Assembly: GCF_013009555.1 (NCBI RefSeq)
Contig: NZ_CP046176.1
Location: forward strand, 4,619,501-4,683,500
Reading direction: 5' to 3'
Length of the DNA: 64,000 bases
Source: Phocaeicola dorei
GTDB lineage: Bacteria; Bacteroidota; Bacteroidia; Bacteroidales; Bacteroidaceae
Positions within the stretch are counted from its first letter, which is position 1. The number at the start of each line of letters is the position of its first letter. This document shows positions 1 through 9,284 of the stretch, one piece after another. Below the pieces are notes generated by a model. The model worked only from the letters and a program-made list of their open reading frames with translations. It did no database searches and was not told where the DNA came from. A program made the position numbers and the translations under genes.

Positions 1-2130
1 ATTAGGTTTCAAGCCATTGACCAACCAACCGCCATTATTTTGTTTATAATCAATAATGCGATAAAAAGGATACCAATTATCTGTATTTTGATTACCAAGT
101 TCACCCCATGAGCCACGAACTTTCAATGTATTGACAATATTAGTATACTTCTCAAAAAAGGCCTCACGTGCCACATTCCAGCCTAAAGAGAAAGAAGGGA
201 ACCAATTCCAACGTTGATCGCGTAAAAAACGTGAAGAACCGTCATAACGCAGATTCGCCTCAACCAGATAGCGACCTTTGTAATCATAATTGATACGACC
301 AAAAAAACCGGCTGTTGCCCATTCCTGATAGCCACCACTGGCACGTGCATTATCCGTAGTTGTATTTAAAGTAGGAATGCCAGACATTATGTTATTTTGT
401 TTTGCAGTAATATCACGTTGTTTAAACAACTCACTTTGAAAACCGACCATTGCTTTCATATTATGCCCGTTTTCTAACTCCAATGAATACTCTGTAAAGA
501 TATTCGGATTAAAGAAATTGCTTTTATATGCATATTCTGTTACTCCCGAAGTTGTGTTGGCAATAGCATATGGGTTCTTGTTTACATCATAAGCATAAAC
601 CGTTTGATAATCCGTATGCGAGAAATTATAATTACTACGATAATTTAATTCAATAGTGGTTTTCCAATTTTTAATTGGTTCAATAAGAAACTGGAGTTGT
701 TGTGCCACAACGTCATTCTGAGTATTATAACGTCCCCCTTCAGTCAATTGGTAAATTTTAGACTCTGCGGTATAAAAACCGTTAGGATCTACAACAGGAA
801 TTACAGGCCAATAACGGCATACATCAAAATAAAATACATTTTCCTTATTCTCGCCGGCACTTGCAAAGGAAGGGGAACTATAATCAATACGATTAAAACG
901 AACACTATACCCTACTTTCAACCATTTTGCCAAATCCGCATTGATTTTACCAGTAAATGAATAGCGTTGTCTGCCATCATCCCCATATTTCAATAATCCT
1001 CCTTCATCCAGATAATTGGCAGACATATAATACTGCATTACATCCGTACCACCATTTACACTAATTGAATGCTCCTGAGTAAAACTATCACCAAACAACT
1101 CATGCAACCAATCAGTATTAGCGGTTGGCATAACATCCTGACGATTTGGGTCATCAAATGCATTCCAACGTCCAGCATCCGTAGCCCACATATATTGTGT
1201 AGATTTACCATGCTGATAATCCAAAATTTGTTGCAATTTCTTCTCACTATACATTGGCGACTGTCCTCCATTGGTCAGCTGGTCGTTGATAGCTAATGCA
1301 AAACTGTATGAATCTGCCATATGAGGCATATTCAATGGAGAGTTAAATCGGAAATTATTATTATAATTAATAGATGGTTTTCCTGACTTACCTTTTTTAG
1401 TAGTAATCAAAATGACACCTCCCGGCGCACGTGAACCATAAATAGAAGACGCAGCAGCATCTTTCAAAACAGAAATATTCTCAATATCCTGTGGATTAAT
1501 AGCATTAATATCCCCTTCCATTCCATCAATCAGCACCAAAGGAGATACTGATGAGCCTTTACCAATAGTTCCTGTACCACGAATATTGAATTCTTTGTTA
1601 CCTTTCAATGAACCACCATCACTACTTGTTGAAATATTCATGCCAGGAACAACTCCTTGCAGAGCTTCAACCGTAGAACTAACAGGACGTGCCGCAATCT
1701 CTTTCGCTCCGACAGTAGATACAGCACCGGTCACATTCACTTTCTTCTGCGTTCCAAATGCAACGACTACCACTTCATCCAAAGTCTGGGTATCATCTTT
1801 TAAAATAACATTCAAAGGGGTACCATTCCAAAGAACCTCTTGAGTAATGTAACCGACAAAAGAGATCTGAATGATATCTCCTTTTTTTACATTTGACAAA
1901 GAAAAGTCACCGTCAAGTCCGGTAATAGTACCATTAGTCGTACCTTTCACTACTACAGATGCACCAATGACAGTTTCACCCGTAGCATCCTTGACAACTC
2001 CTGTACATGTACCACTTTGTTGTGTGATTTTCACGTCGGTAACGCCGGGATTGGCGACCGCGTATGCTGCTCCGGTAGAGGCACCCATTAGGAACAGCAA
2101 CATACTGACTGATTTTAGTCGTTTTAACAT
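1..2130 (-). CDS. SusC-family TonB-dependent transporter, cassette C1 (partial, runs off left edge)
   Basis: This is the first 710 residues of an outer-membrane SusC/RagA transporter, which with a SusD lipoprotein imports glycans or peptides using TonB energy. The frame is open to the window edge, so the C-terminus and its SusD lie outside. The signal peptide (MLKRLKSVSMLLFLMGASTG, residues 1-20) is identical to the other four cassettes here. A carboxypeptidase-regulatory-like domain follows (about 40-115), then the TonB plug with ALQGVVPGMN and SVLKDAAASSIYGSRAPGG, then barrel strands. The body (DEVVVVAFGTQKK) is a different subclass from C2-C5, while its first ~270 nt match C4 almost exactly, a sign of recombination. 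The start ATG at 2130 is fixed by the shared leader. No TAnnTTTG box lies upstream, so it may be silent in this orientation (inference). Confidence 0.95.
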   Translation of the reverse strand, partial: MLKRLKSVSMLLFLMGASTGAAYAVANPGVTDVKITQQSGTCTGVVKDATGETVIGASVVVKGTTNGTITGLDGDFSLSNVKKGDIIQISFVGYITQEVLWNGTPLNVILKDDTQTLDEVVVVAFGTQKKVNVTGAVSTVGAKEIAARPVSSTVEALQGVVPGMNISTSSDGGSLKGNKEFNIRGTGTIGKGSSVSPLVLIDGMEGDINAINPQDIENISVLKDAAASSIYGSRAPGGVILITTKKGKSGKPSINYNNNFRFNSPLNMPHMADSYSFALAINDQLTNGGQSPMYSEKKLQQILDYQHGKSTQYMWATDAGRWNAFDDPNRQDVMPTANTDWLHELFGDSFTQEHSISVNGGTDVMQYYMSANYLDEGGLLKYGDDGRQRYSFTGKINADLAKWLKVGYSVRFNRIDYSSPSFASAGENKENVFYFDVCRYWPVIPVVDPNGFYTAESKIYQLTEGGRYNTQNDVVAQQLQFLIEPIKNWKTTIELNYRSNYNFSHTDYQTVYAYDVNKNPYAIANTTSGVTEYAYKSNFFNPNIFTEYSLELENGHNMKAMVGFQSELFKQRDITAKQNNIMSGIPTLNTTTDNARASGGYQEWATAGFFGRINYDYKGRYLVEANLRYDGSSRFLRDQRWNWFPSFSLGWNVAREAFFEKYTNIVNTLKVRGSWGELGNQNTDNWYPFYRIIDYKQNNGGWLVNGLKPN

Positions 2131-2179
2131 AGCTGTGATTTTTTAAAGTTTATTGAAAATCAAGTAATTCCGTTTCATT

Positions 2180-2194
2180 AGTTCCTTCAGAACT
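2180..2194 (-). repeat. Putative inversion crossover site 1 (upstream of susC C1)
   Basis: AGTTCTGAAGGAACT is read on the minus strand, 49 bp before the C1 start. The outer AGTTC/GAACT arms pair around a 5-bp asymmetric core, so the site has an orientation. It fits the crossover motif I recall for one class of B. fragilis invertible regions (AGTYYYN4GDACT). The same 15 bp occurs before all five cassette susC genes; sites 1 and 2 are inverted relative to sites 3, 4 and 5. Confidence 0.75.
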
Positions 2195-2251
2195 ACTCTT
2201 ACAGCTATGTATCTGATAATCAGTGTATTTTATTTTTGTATCTCAAAAAGA

Positions 2252-2297
2252 AAAATTGTATTTAAAAGTCTATAGAAGGGCTTTTAAATACAATTTT
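2252..2297. repeat. 17-bp perfect inverted repeat upstream of susC C1
   Basis: Arms 2252-2268 and 2281-2297 are perfect reverse complements around a 12-nt loop. The same hairpin is found upstream of C5 at 26303-26348, with identical arms and loop read in the gene direction. It lies just past the stop of the ATPase gene, so termination is possible, but the C5 copy has no adjacent gene. A protein-binding or recombination accessory site is the alternative. Confidence 0.6.
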
Positions 2298-2312
2298 CTA
2301 TCTATTTTCTAC
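2295..2312 (-). promoter_or_regulatory. Paired GTAGAAA box, C1 copy
   Basis: On the minus strand this reads GTAGAAAATAGATAGAAA, two GTAGAAA-like heptamers with an 11-bp period. It begins 182 bp before the C1 ATG, 118 bp from crossover site 1. The same box at the same distance precedes C3, C4 and C5 but not C2. The spacing suggests a bound regulator or a recombination accessory factor; the function is inferred. Confidence 0.5.
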
Positions 2313-2323
2313 CGAAAAGAGTA

Positions 2324-3541
2324 CTAATATAGAAAACCGAACAACCATAATGGTATTTTATTATTTATTCCATACTCTATATCATCAGCAACAATATATG
2401 CATCAGAAAGTCCATTTATTTGTTGTTTACCTTTGTTTCTACCACCGACTTCAAAAGTATAGCGTCCATCAATAAAGAAATCACTCTCTTTAGAAACGTT
2501 TATTTTGTGGCAATAACGCAATTGGTTGGCAAAAAAAGTTTCCCTGACATTTCCAATATCAATTTGACTGGCAGACAATGCATACATTAAATTAGGATTC
2601 TCTAAAAACAGTTTATCAGGTTTCTGCAAGCGGCTTATGCCGGAGCCTTCTTTTTGGAGATTCATAGTCAGACAGCTGTCATGGAGGGCATCCAGATAGG
2701 CCAGCAATGAATTACGCGAGATTCCTATCCGTTCGCTTAGTTTACTGACATTAGGAATAAAAGGCGCCGACTCTGCAATGATATATAGTAACTGCTTAAT
2801 TTTAGTTGTATATGAAATATCAACCCCTCTTAACTGTGGAATTTCCAATTCCACAATCAGATTGACCACTTCATTTATTCTTGAATAATAAAGAGCGGGT
2901 AATTCATTGTAATAAGGATAATACCCATGTTTCAAATAATCAGGAAAATGTTTCAGAACTTTAACTTTGTCTACTATCCCGACAGATAATGACAGATGAT
3001 TATCCAATATATTATTTAAAGTTAATATCGGCAATGATAGTTTTTCATTCCAGTTTAAATACTCGCGAAAAGAAAAACCTTGCATTTCATAAACAATTGC
3101 TCGCCGGCTCAAATCCGATTTGGCATTTAAGATTTCAAGCAAGGACGAACCTGTAAAGACTACATGAAGTTCAGGTAAGTCATCATAAATATTTTTCAGT
3201 TCTTGAGACCAGTTGGGGTATTTGTGTACTTCATCCAGAAATAGATATTTTCCTCCCCGCTTTACAAAATCGGAAGCTAAATCATAAAGTTTATGTTCAC
3301 TGAACCAGATATTATCCACACTGGCATAAAGTACGGTTTTATCCATTGGAAGGTTCAGTTTGATATACTGCAACAATAAAGTTGTTTTTCCAACTCCCCG
3401 GGCCCCCTTTATACCTATAAGACGAGCTTTCCATTCTATCTCATTCATCAGGCTACGTACAAAAGAAGTATTTGTTATAGCCAGTTTCTTGATAAAGGAC
3501 TCAAATAATCGTTCCATTTCTTCTTTTTGTTTATCACACAT
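2324..3541 (-). CDS. AAA-type ATPase with DUF4143-like C-terminal domain
   Basis: A 405-residue cytoplasmic P-loop ATPase of the AAA_14/DUF4143 type, common in Bacteroidetes but of unknown physiological role. Walker A is GARGVGKTT (about residues 46-54), Walker B is KYLFLDEVHKY (about 98-108), and FTGSS (about 129-133) is sensor-1-like. A winged-helix-like segment (SKLSERIGISRNSLLAYLDA, about 263-282) and a nuclease-like C-terminal domain (SDFFIDGRYTFEVGGRNKGK) follow. A TATTTTTG box lies at 3544-3551, almost touching the first ATG, so the in-frame Met at 3517 (MERLFESF) may be the real start. The gene ends only 12 bp before the GTAGAAA box of C1, inside the SusC/SusD cluster. A truncated ATPase of another subtype sits near C4, so ATPases seem to be recurrent companions of these cassettes. 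Confidence 0.85.
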   Translation of the reverse strand: MCDKQKEEMERLFESFIKKLAITNTSFVRSLMNEIEWKARLIGIKGARGVGKTTLLLQYIKLNLPMDKTVLYASVDNIWFSEHKLYDLASDFVKRGGKYLFLDEVHKYPNWSQELKNIYDDLPELHVVFTGSSLLEILNAKSDLSRRAIVYEMQGFSFREYLNWNEKLSLPILTLNNILDNHLSLSVGIVDKVKVLKHFPDYLKHGYYPYYNELPALYYSRINEVVNLIVELEIPQLRGVDISYTTKIKQLLYIIAESAPFIPNVSKLSERIGISRNSLLAYLDALHDSCLTMNLQKEGSGISRLQKPDKLFLENPNLMYALSASQIDIGNVRETFFANQLRYCHKINVSKESDFFIDGRYTFEVGGRNKGKQQINGLSDAYIVADDIEYGINNKIPLWLFGFLY

Positions 3542-3543
3542 TA

Positions 3544-3551
3544 CAAAAATA
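3544..3551 (-). promoter_or_regulatory. Candidate -7 box (TATTTTTG) for the ATPase gene
   Basis: The minus strand reads TATTTTTG, matching the Bacteroides -7 consensus TAnnTTTG. No clear TTTG at -33 with normal spacing was seen. It would put the transcript start near 3538, which favours the second Met at 3517. Confidence 0.35.
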
Positions 3552-3680
3552 GTAATAAATTGTTCATCATGATAAACAAAATGAGTTTTTTTTAAAAAGT
3601 TGCAGCAATAAAATGCTCACATTACCATTTGTTTAAATAAAGTTCAGACCTTCGCCCAAGTGTACTGCCCTTTTTTATTT

Positions 3681-3760
3681 GGCTTATGTTAAGTGGCTCT
3701 ATGACCTATGCATAATATGCTTTGCCGATATCAGAATATCAAATGATTTTGGGTATAATA
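3681..3760. repeat. ~80-bp inverted repeat, left copy
   Basis: The reverse complement matches 31724-31803 at roughly 85 percent by eye, including the shared blocks CCCAAAATCATTTGAT and CGGCAAAGCATATTA. Both copies lie just beyond the 3' end of a cassette susD (SusD2 here, SusD5 at the right). They flank the block of four complete susC/susD pairs in inverted orientation. Confidence 0.7.
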
Positions 3761-3800
3761 AAAAAGGAAGAGAATATATCACATAACCTCTTCCTTTTTT
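3760..3800. terminator. Bidirectional terminator downstream of susD2
   Basis: Arms 3760-3772 (AAAAAAGGAAGAG) and 3788-3800 (CTCTTCCTTTTTT) are perfect complements, with A and T runs on the outside. The hairpin lies 45 bp past the SusD2 stop and ends the leftward C2-D2 transcript. Confidence 0.75.
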
Positions 3801-3844
3801 ATTAATAAACTTGGACTAGCGTCATATTTCAGACTGTTTTTCCA

Positions 3845-5767
3845 TTAATTCAAATTAGGTCCTTCACCAAATTGCGGAGCTTTTTTATCATACCAAACTC
3901 GTTCTGTATTTAGTATTGTAGGTTCCGGACCATAGGAATATCCTTGATCTTGATATGCTTTTCTCTTGATATCTCCCATTTTATCATCTACAGTTGGTTG
4001 CGTCACTTGAAATCTACGAGGTAATGGATAGTTGCTTACTTTAGGATTTAAGTTCAGCATGGGATATAAATCACTTTCTTTCATAGGACATCCGGAACGA
4101 CGCATCATGATATATTGATCAGCCGGGAAGAAAATAAAGTGAATATACTGTTGCAAGTATACTTTTTCCAGATTCTCTGTAGTAGATCCATCTAAAGTCA
4201 AGATAGGATCATTTAGTAATCTAGTGACTTCATTTTCCTGCAACTTAATGGTTACATCAAATTTGTCTTGCCCAAATGTATTGTCATAATAGGGGATATG
4301 ATTTAAACCTGCTAACTTGTCATAAGCACGCATTGAATATTCTACTCCCTTTTTCAGATAGGATTCTGCGCTTCCTGAAAAACCGATATCTTGTCCTTGG
4401 CTTAGTAACTTAAGTTCTGCCAGATACAAGTTTACTTCTGCTGTGGATAGATACAATCCATACCATGCGTATAAATCTGTAATCTGAACTTTTGGCGCAC
4501 CTGGAGCAACCGGATAATCTATAATGACTTTTTTGTCAAACATATATTGATTTAATGGAGAATATGGATAATAAGTTGTTTCTCCATTGCCGTCCTTATC
4601 TGAAACTTTCCACAGCTTACCAGCTTTGTCAAAATAATCAACATATTCTGGGTGCTGGTCGGCTAAACCGGCTTCTACTTCTGTCGGTAAACCGTAATAA
4701 CGTACCCAAGGTTCACCAGGAGCTTTCCAGCCTTTGAAAACCTTTTTGCCGTTAACTTCTTCTGATATGACATTTTCCTCTACAAATGAAGGTAGTCTTT
4801 GTCCTTTGTCATAGAACGCTTGTACGACGATTGAATTATAATCATTCTTTTCGAAAAAGACACGGATACGTGGATCAAAATGTTCAAGCATGAAGTTGAT
4901 TAATTGCATTGATCCTGCACCACGGTTATCCATAGAATTTCCACCAGGCATATGACGGTCTGTAGCACTTTTATTATAGAAGAAATCATCTTCCAAACCA
5001 TCCATAATAGGATACTTGGCAGCGTCTCTTACAATATTCAGTGCCCGATTCTTATCCTCGTTAATTAAACGAACTGCTAGCTTTAAACGGAGAGAGTTGG
5101 CAAATTTCAACCATTTGGTATAATCGCCTTGGTAGATGATATCCTGTGAGCCTAAAGACTGCTGTGTTACTTTATTTCCATCAATAGTTACATCATTGGC
5201 TAATGTTTCAACAGTTTCTTTCAATTGTTTTTCCCACAAATCAAACAATTCAGCTTGTGTGTCATATTTTGGAGTGAGGGTTCCTCCGTAACGTGCTTGA
5301 TAGGCTTCTGTGTATGCCATGGAGCCATACATATCAGTATCCCACATAGCCAAGTAAATCATTAAAGGTTGACAAAGTGCTTTTAGATAAGTATATTTTG
5401 CTTGTTCTTCTCCCTCTAAAGTTGTATTTACAATATAAGTCAGTTCATTTACTTGGTTCATTACATTGTAAACTTGTGATCCCATTTTGCCTGAATTGGA
5501 CATAGTAGTCATCAGGTTTTCATTACCTCCTGTTGAAGCTACTGTTTGAGACCATCTCAGCATATTATTGTAATCGTAATACCAAGCAAAATAGTCATGA
5601 CCATCAAAATTTGCTAATGCTTGAGTAAATAAATAGCGAGGGTCTGGTTTTGAAACGATAGTTGGATTGGTATTGATATCGGCAAAATCATCTTTGCAGC
5701 TGCTTATAAAAGTACAGCTGCCAATTAAAAAGCTTGCCATTATATATTTTAATTTCATAATCTTCAA
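3845..5767 (-). CDS. SusD-family outer-membrane lipoprotein (partner of C2)
   Basis: A 640-residue SusD/RagB-type surface lipoprotein that captures substrate for the SusC2 pore. It has a lipoprotein signal with lipobox FISSC (Cys at about residue 24) and the SusD_2-type body seen in cluster partners (DDFADINTNPT near the N-terminus, YYGLPTEVEAG mid-protein, RVWYDKKAPQFGEGPN at the end). It starts 12 bp after the susC2 stop, so the two are cotranscribed; ATG at 5758 is an alternative start. It closely resembles SusD4, while SusD3 and SusD5 form another pair. In the present orientation this is the susC/susD pair with a recognisable promoter, so it is predicted to be the expressed one. Confidence 0.95.
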   Translation of the reverse strand: MKIMKLKYIMASFLIGSCTFISSCKDDFADINTNPTIVSKPDPRYLFTQALANFDGHDYFAWYYDYNNMLRWSQTVASTGGNENLMTTMSNSGKMGSQVYNVMNQVNELTYIVNTTLEGEEQAKYTYLKALCQPLMIYLAMWDTDMYGSMAYTEAYQARYGGTLTPKYDTQAELFDLWEKQLKETVETLANDVTIDGNKVTQQSLGSQDIIYQGDYTKWLKFANSLRLKLAVRLINEDKNRALNIVRDAAKYPIMDGLEDDFFYNKSATDRHMPGGNSMDNRGAGSMQLINFMLEHFDPRIRVFFEKNDYNSIVVQAFYDKGQRLPSFVEENVISEEVNGKKVFKGWKAPGEPWVRYYGLPTEVEAGLADQHPEYVDYFDKAGKLWKVSDKDGNGETTYYPYSPLNQYMFDKKVIIDYPVAPGAPKVQITDLYAWYGLYLSTAEVNLYLAELKLLSQGQDIGFSGSAESYLKKGVEYSMRAYDKLAGLNHIPYYDNTFGQDKFDVTIKLQENEVTRLLNDPILTLDGSTTENLEKVYLQQYIHFIFFPADQYIMMRRSGCPMKESDLYPMLNLNPKVSNYPLPRRFQVTQPTVDDKMGDIKRKAYQDQGYSYGPEPTILNTERVWYDKKAPQFGEGPNLN

Positions 5768-5779
5768 TTTTTTATAAGT

Positions 5780-8700
5780 TTAGAATCCTACATTTATAGT
5801 CATTGTGTAATTAGCTGTATATGGGTCGAAACTACGAATACGGAATTCACCGCTCAAATTACCACGCACACCTTCAGGATTTACGTCGTTAGGTAGTGAG
5901 TTATATAGATATCCTAGATTACGTGCAGAGAAACTTACTCCCAATCTTTTTGCTCCAATTTTGCCGGCAATATTTGATGGGAATGTATACCCAACGGTAA
6001 TTTCACGTAAAGCAATATATTTCAAATCATGTATCCATCCGTCATTTGTTACACCTGTTGCCCATTGGTTGGCATAATTATAATACGATGCAGCATGCAT
6101 TGGTTCAAGAATTCCATTTTCATAAGCTTGTTGATAGGACATACCTCCTACATCATGAGTTTTACCATCTATACCTGTAACTTGAGTCCCCGAAGCAAAT
6201 ATTCCTTGAGGGATCATACCATCATGATAAGTAACACCGTAACTTCCTGATTGACTTCCATCCGCATTTAAATATTGGCTGGTCCATGTCATACCGCCAT
6301 GAGCCTCATCTCGGAATTTTAAAGAAGATTCTGTCCATCCATAAGCTGTACCATAACGATTACCATAAACAGCTACTTTACCACCAAAACGCATATCCAA
6401 GGCCATTCTGAAACTTAAGTTTTTCCAAGTTAATCCGGTCGAAACAGAACCTAAGAAGTCTGGATTCATATCACCGATCACTTCATTTTTCAAGCTTCTA
6501 TCAGCATAGGCAGAACGGTCAGAATCGCTCCATTTCAGAATGATATTGCCGTTGTCATCTCTTTTAGGAGTTATATCGGAAATCAATACGCCATAAGGTC
6601 CGCCAACTCTGGCTGCCGATTGGATACGCATGTTACCCCATCCTGTAGAACCACGTAAGCCAATGTATTCGGCAGCGTCAGGGTGTAATTCGATAATCTT
6701 GTTATTATTCTTTGTAAAGGTGAAATCTAAGTTCCATTCCCAATCTTTATTACGGAAAGGAATCGTATTTAAAGCTATTTCTACACCACTGTTTTGAATA
6801 TTACCAGCGTTAATTAACTGATTGCTAACACCAGAAATAGATGGTGTAGAGATGTTCATAATCTGATCTCTTGTATTTTCTTTATAGTAAGTTGCATCTA
6901 GGTTGATACGATTGTCTAGGAAACGTAAATCCAGACCAACTTCCCAAGCGTTTTTCCGTTCTGGTTTTAAGTTAGGTGAAATGGCTGTGCTTGAGAATGA
7001 ATTTGTATATACATAGCTACCATCTATTAACTGTAAATTACCTACATTGTAACCGGAATTAATAGTGTAAGCACCTGTATCATTACCTACTTGTGCCCAT
7101 GAACCACGAATTTTTGCAAACGAAATCCATGAAGGCATTTTGTCTTTGAATGTTTCACTGATCAGCCAAGAACCGGAAACTGAAGGATAGAAGTATGAGT
7201 AATTACCGTTCTTATTAGCATAAACTAATGCTGAAGACCAGTCATTACGCCCGGTTACATCTAAATATAATTGATTTTTCCAAGAAGCATTGAAAGCAAA
7301 TACTGCAGATAACATCCGTTTAGTTCCTTCTATTTTTCCGCTTGCTTTGACCTGTCGTTTACTATTGCCTATGAAAAATTGCCCAGGTACAATCAAACCA
7401 TCAGTTTCTACAGAATAAGCAGTCTGATAGTTGTTGTAATATTCACCACGAATAAAACCACCCAAATTGAAATCTTTTACTGCTTTATCAAAAGTAAAAG
7501 TTCCTGCAAAGGTGGTTTGTTCTTTAGTTTGTTGTGCTAATTTATAGTTACCTCCTTCGTAAGCAACTCCGGTACCAAGTTCTTTATTTTCTTCACGAAT
7601 GTATACATAGTTCATATTGCCTTCTCCTTTGGAACGGACCCAATCGGCAATTTTTACATTGACTTCTAAAATAGGACGTACTACGGTTTCTTTACGGTTG
7701 TAGTCCATATTGTCAATATTAAACCAATAACTTTTGCTGGATTCGGGTACATTGGCATAAGTATCTCCAGAACGTGCAATACCACCTTGTTCACTTAAAT
7801 ATTTATCACGATAGTACTTAGCATCATATAATGGGGTTAATCCTTGGTAGAAATATTCACCTACGGCACGAGCAGCATTGCGTGGCTTAGAATTGGCGAA
7901 ACTGACAGATGCGGCAACATCTACTCTATCACTGATTTTATGGCTACCTTTTACCAAGAAAGCGTAACGTTCAAATGTATTATTAGGAGTGGTGGCATTC
8001 ACTTTCTTGTAAGAAACAGAACTATAGAATGATGTTTTTTCATTACCGCCACGTACTGATACATTAGTATTAGTGTTAAAGCCTAATTGATACATATCTA
8101 ACATATTATTTTTGATTGGAGAATAAGGTACTTTACGGCCATCATAATCTTCAATCATTACCGAACTGTCGTAGGGGAGTCCCCATCCTAAAGTAGACGC
8201 TCCGATTAATGAAGGTTCTCCTTTTGCGTTGGTATAATAAGTAGGAATCCAAGTATTACCATTTTCTCCATATCCGATTCTACCTGGACGGGCTCCAGGT
8301 CCATATACAGTTTGAATACTGGGTTGTTTGTAGGCGTGGTCGATACCTAATGTTTGAGTAACATCTACACCGAATCCTTTGAACTTTCCTCCACCTTTGG
8401 TGGTAATAACTACGGCGCCGTTCAAACCTCTAGAACCATAAAGCGCTGTGGCTGCGGCACCTTTCAGTACAGATACTGTTTCAAAGTCATCCGGGTTCAA
8501 GTTTTTCAATTCATTACCATAATCAATTGCATCAATTTCTTCACCATCCATATCACGTCCTTGAGTGGAATTATCAAGAATGACACCATCGACAACGTAT
8601 ATAGGCTGGTTATTGCTTCCTAAGGTTGACGCACCACGAATTTGGATTTTAGCAGAACCAAAGATACCACCGTCTGAATTAGATATCTCTACACCAGCTA

Positions 8701-9181
8701 CTTTTCCTTGTAATGATGCAACCGGATTGACTGTATTGGTATATAACTCTTCACTTTTTAATTCGGTTACTGCATAACCCAAAGCTTTTTCTTCACGCTT
8801 CATTCCTAGAGCGGTTACAACTACCTCACCCAACAATTGAGTATCATCTTTCAAAAGAACATCTAGAGGTTTCCCGGTCCATTTTATTTCTTGAGTAGCA
8901 TAACCAACGAAAGAGATAACAATGATATCCCCTTCCTTTACATTACTTAAAGAGAAGTCACCGTCAAGCCCTGTGATAGTACCATTCGTAGTCCCTTTCA
9001 CTACTACAGATGCACCGATAACACCTTCTCCCGTAGCATCCTTGACAACTCCTGTACATGTACCACTTTGTTGTGTGATTTTCACATCGGTAACGCCGGG
9101 ATTGGCGACCGCGTATGCTGCTCCGGTAGAGGCACCCATTAGGAACAGCAACATACTGACTGATTTTAGTCGTTTTAACAT
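5780..9181 (-). CDS. SusC-family TonB-dependent transporter, cassette C2 (predicted ON copy)
   Basis: A 1133-residue SusC transporter with the common cassette signal peptide (residues 1-24), carboxypeptidase-regulatory-like domain (about 43-120), plug with SVLKGAAATALYGSRGLNGA, and a 22-strand-type barrel ending in Phe (TMTINVGF). It belongs to one subclass with C4 (TALGMKREEKALGYAVTE). The start at 9181 is chosen because it matches the conserved start of the other copies; the frame is open upstream to a TTG codon at 9256, but this crosses the crossover site. Unlike the other four, the DNA above its crossover site diverges and holds a TATATTTG promoter box at 9277-9284. The substrate is unknown; the nearby PNGase F-like gene hints at glycoproteins or their glycans (inference). 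Confidence 0.96.
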   Translation of the reverse strand: MLKRLKSVSMLLFLMGASTGAAYAVANPGVTDVKITQQSGTCTGVVKDATGEGVIGASVVVKGTTNGTITGLDGDFSLSNVKEGDIIVISFVGYATQEIKWTGKPLDVLLKDDTQLLGEVVVTALGMKREEKALGYAVTELKSEELYTNTVNPVASLQGKVAGVEISNSDGGIFGSAKIQIRGASTLGSNNQPIYVVDGVILDNSTQGRDMDGEEIDAIDYGNELKNLNPDDFETVSVLKGAAATALYGSRGLNGAVVITTKGGGKFKGFGVDVTQTLGIDHAYKQPSIQTVYGPGARPGRIGYGENGNTWIPTYYTNAKGEPSLIGASTLGWGLPYDSSVMIEDYDGRKVPYSPIKNNMLDMYQLGFNTNTNVSVRGGNEKTSFYSSVSYKKVNATTPNNTFERYAFLVKGSHKISDRVDVAASVSFANSKPRNAARAVGEYFYQGLTPLYDAKYYRDKYLSEQGGIARSGDTYANVPESSKSYWFNIDNMDYNRKETVVRPILEVNVKIADWVRSKGEGNMNYVYIREENKELGTGVAYEGGNYKLAQQTKEQTTFAGTFTFDKAVKDFNLGGFIRGEYYNNYQTAYSVETDGLIVPGQFFIGNSKRQVKASGKIEGTKRMLSAVFAFNASWKNQLYLDVTGRNDWSSALVYANKNGNYSYFYPSVSGSWLISETFKDKMPSWISFAKIRGSWAQVGNDTGAYTINSGYNVGNLQLIDGSYVYTNSFSSTAISPNLKPERKNAWEVGLDLRFLDNRINLDATYYKENTRDQIMNISTPSISGVSNQLINAGNIQNSGVEIALNTIPFRNKDWEWNLDFTFTKNNNKIIELHPDAAEYIGLRGSTGWGNMRIQSAARVGGPYGVLISDITPKRDDNGNIILKWSDSDRSAYADRSLKNEVIGDMNPDFLGSVSTGLTWKNLSFRMALDMRFGGKVAVYGNRYGTAYGWTESSLKFRDEAHGGMTWTSQYLNADGSQSGSYGVTYHDGMIPQGIFASGTQVTGIDGKTHDVGGMSYQQAYENGILEPMHAASYYNYANQWATGVTNDGWIHDLKYIALREITVGYTFPSNIAGKIGAKRLGVSFSARNLGYLYNSLPNDVNPEGVRGNLSGEFRIRSFDPYTANYTMTINVGF

Positions 9182-9230
9182 AGCTGTGATTTTTTTAAGT
9201 TTATTGAAAATCAAGTAATTCCGTTTCATT

Positions 9231-9245
9231 AGTTCCTTCAGAACT
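9231..9245 (-). repeat. Putative inversion crossover site 2 (upstream of susC C2)
   Basis: AGTTCTGAAGGAACT on the minus strand, 49 bp before the C2 ATG. Similarity to the other four upstream regions stops at exactly this element: the downstream side is shared by all five, while the upstream side here is a promoter found nowhere else in the cluster. A sharp junction like this is expected at a site-specific crossover. Confidence 0.8.
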
Positions 9246-9276
9246 ATGTTTTTCAATTTAATTTAGATTAACGATG

Positions 9277-9284
9277 CAAATATA
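9277..9284 (-). promoter_or_regulatory. Promoter -7 box (TATATTTG) driving susC C2; candidate mobile promoter
   Basis: The minus strand reads TATATTTG, a full match to the Bacteroides -7 consensus TAnnTTTG. The -33 region is weak (CCTTT about 19 bp upstream). The transcript would start near 9270, giving a 5' leader of about 90 nt that includes crossover site 2. It is the only full-consensus box facing a cassette susC within 150 bp of any of the five crossover sites. It lies inside the segment between sites 2 and 3, so inversion would point it at susC3. Confidence 0.6.

Noticed and set aside
2252..2297. Hairpin as a simple terminator of the ATPase gene
   Set aside because: An identical hairpin stands above C5 with no gene ending nearby, so termination alone does not explain it.
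9181..9256. N-terminally extended susC2 starting at 9256
   Set aside because: The start would be TTG, and the extension crosses the crossover site and hides the shared signal peptide.
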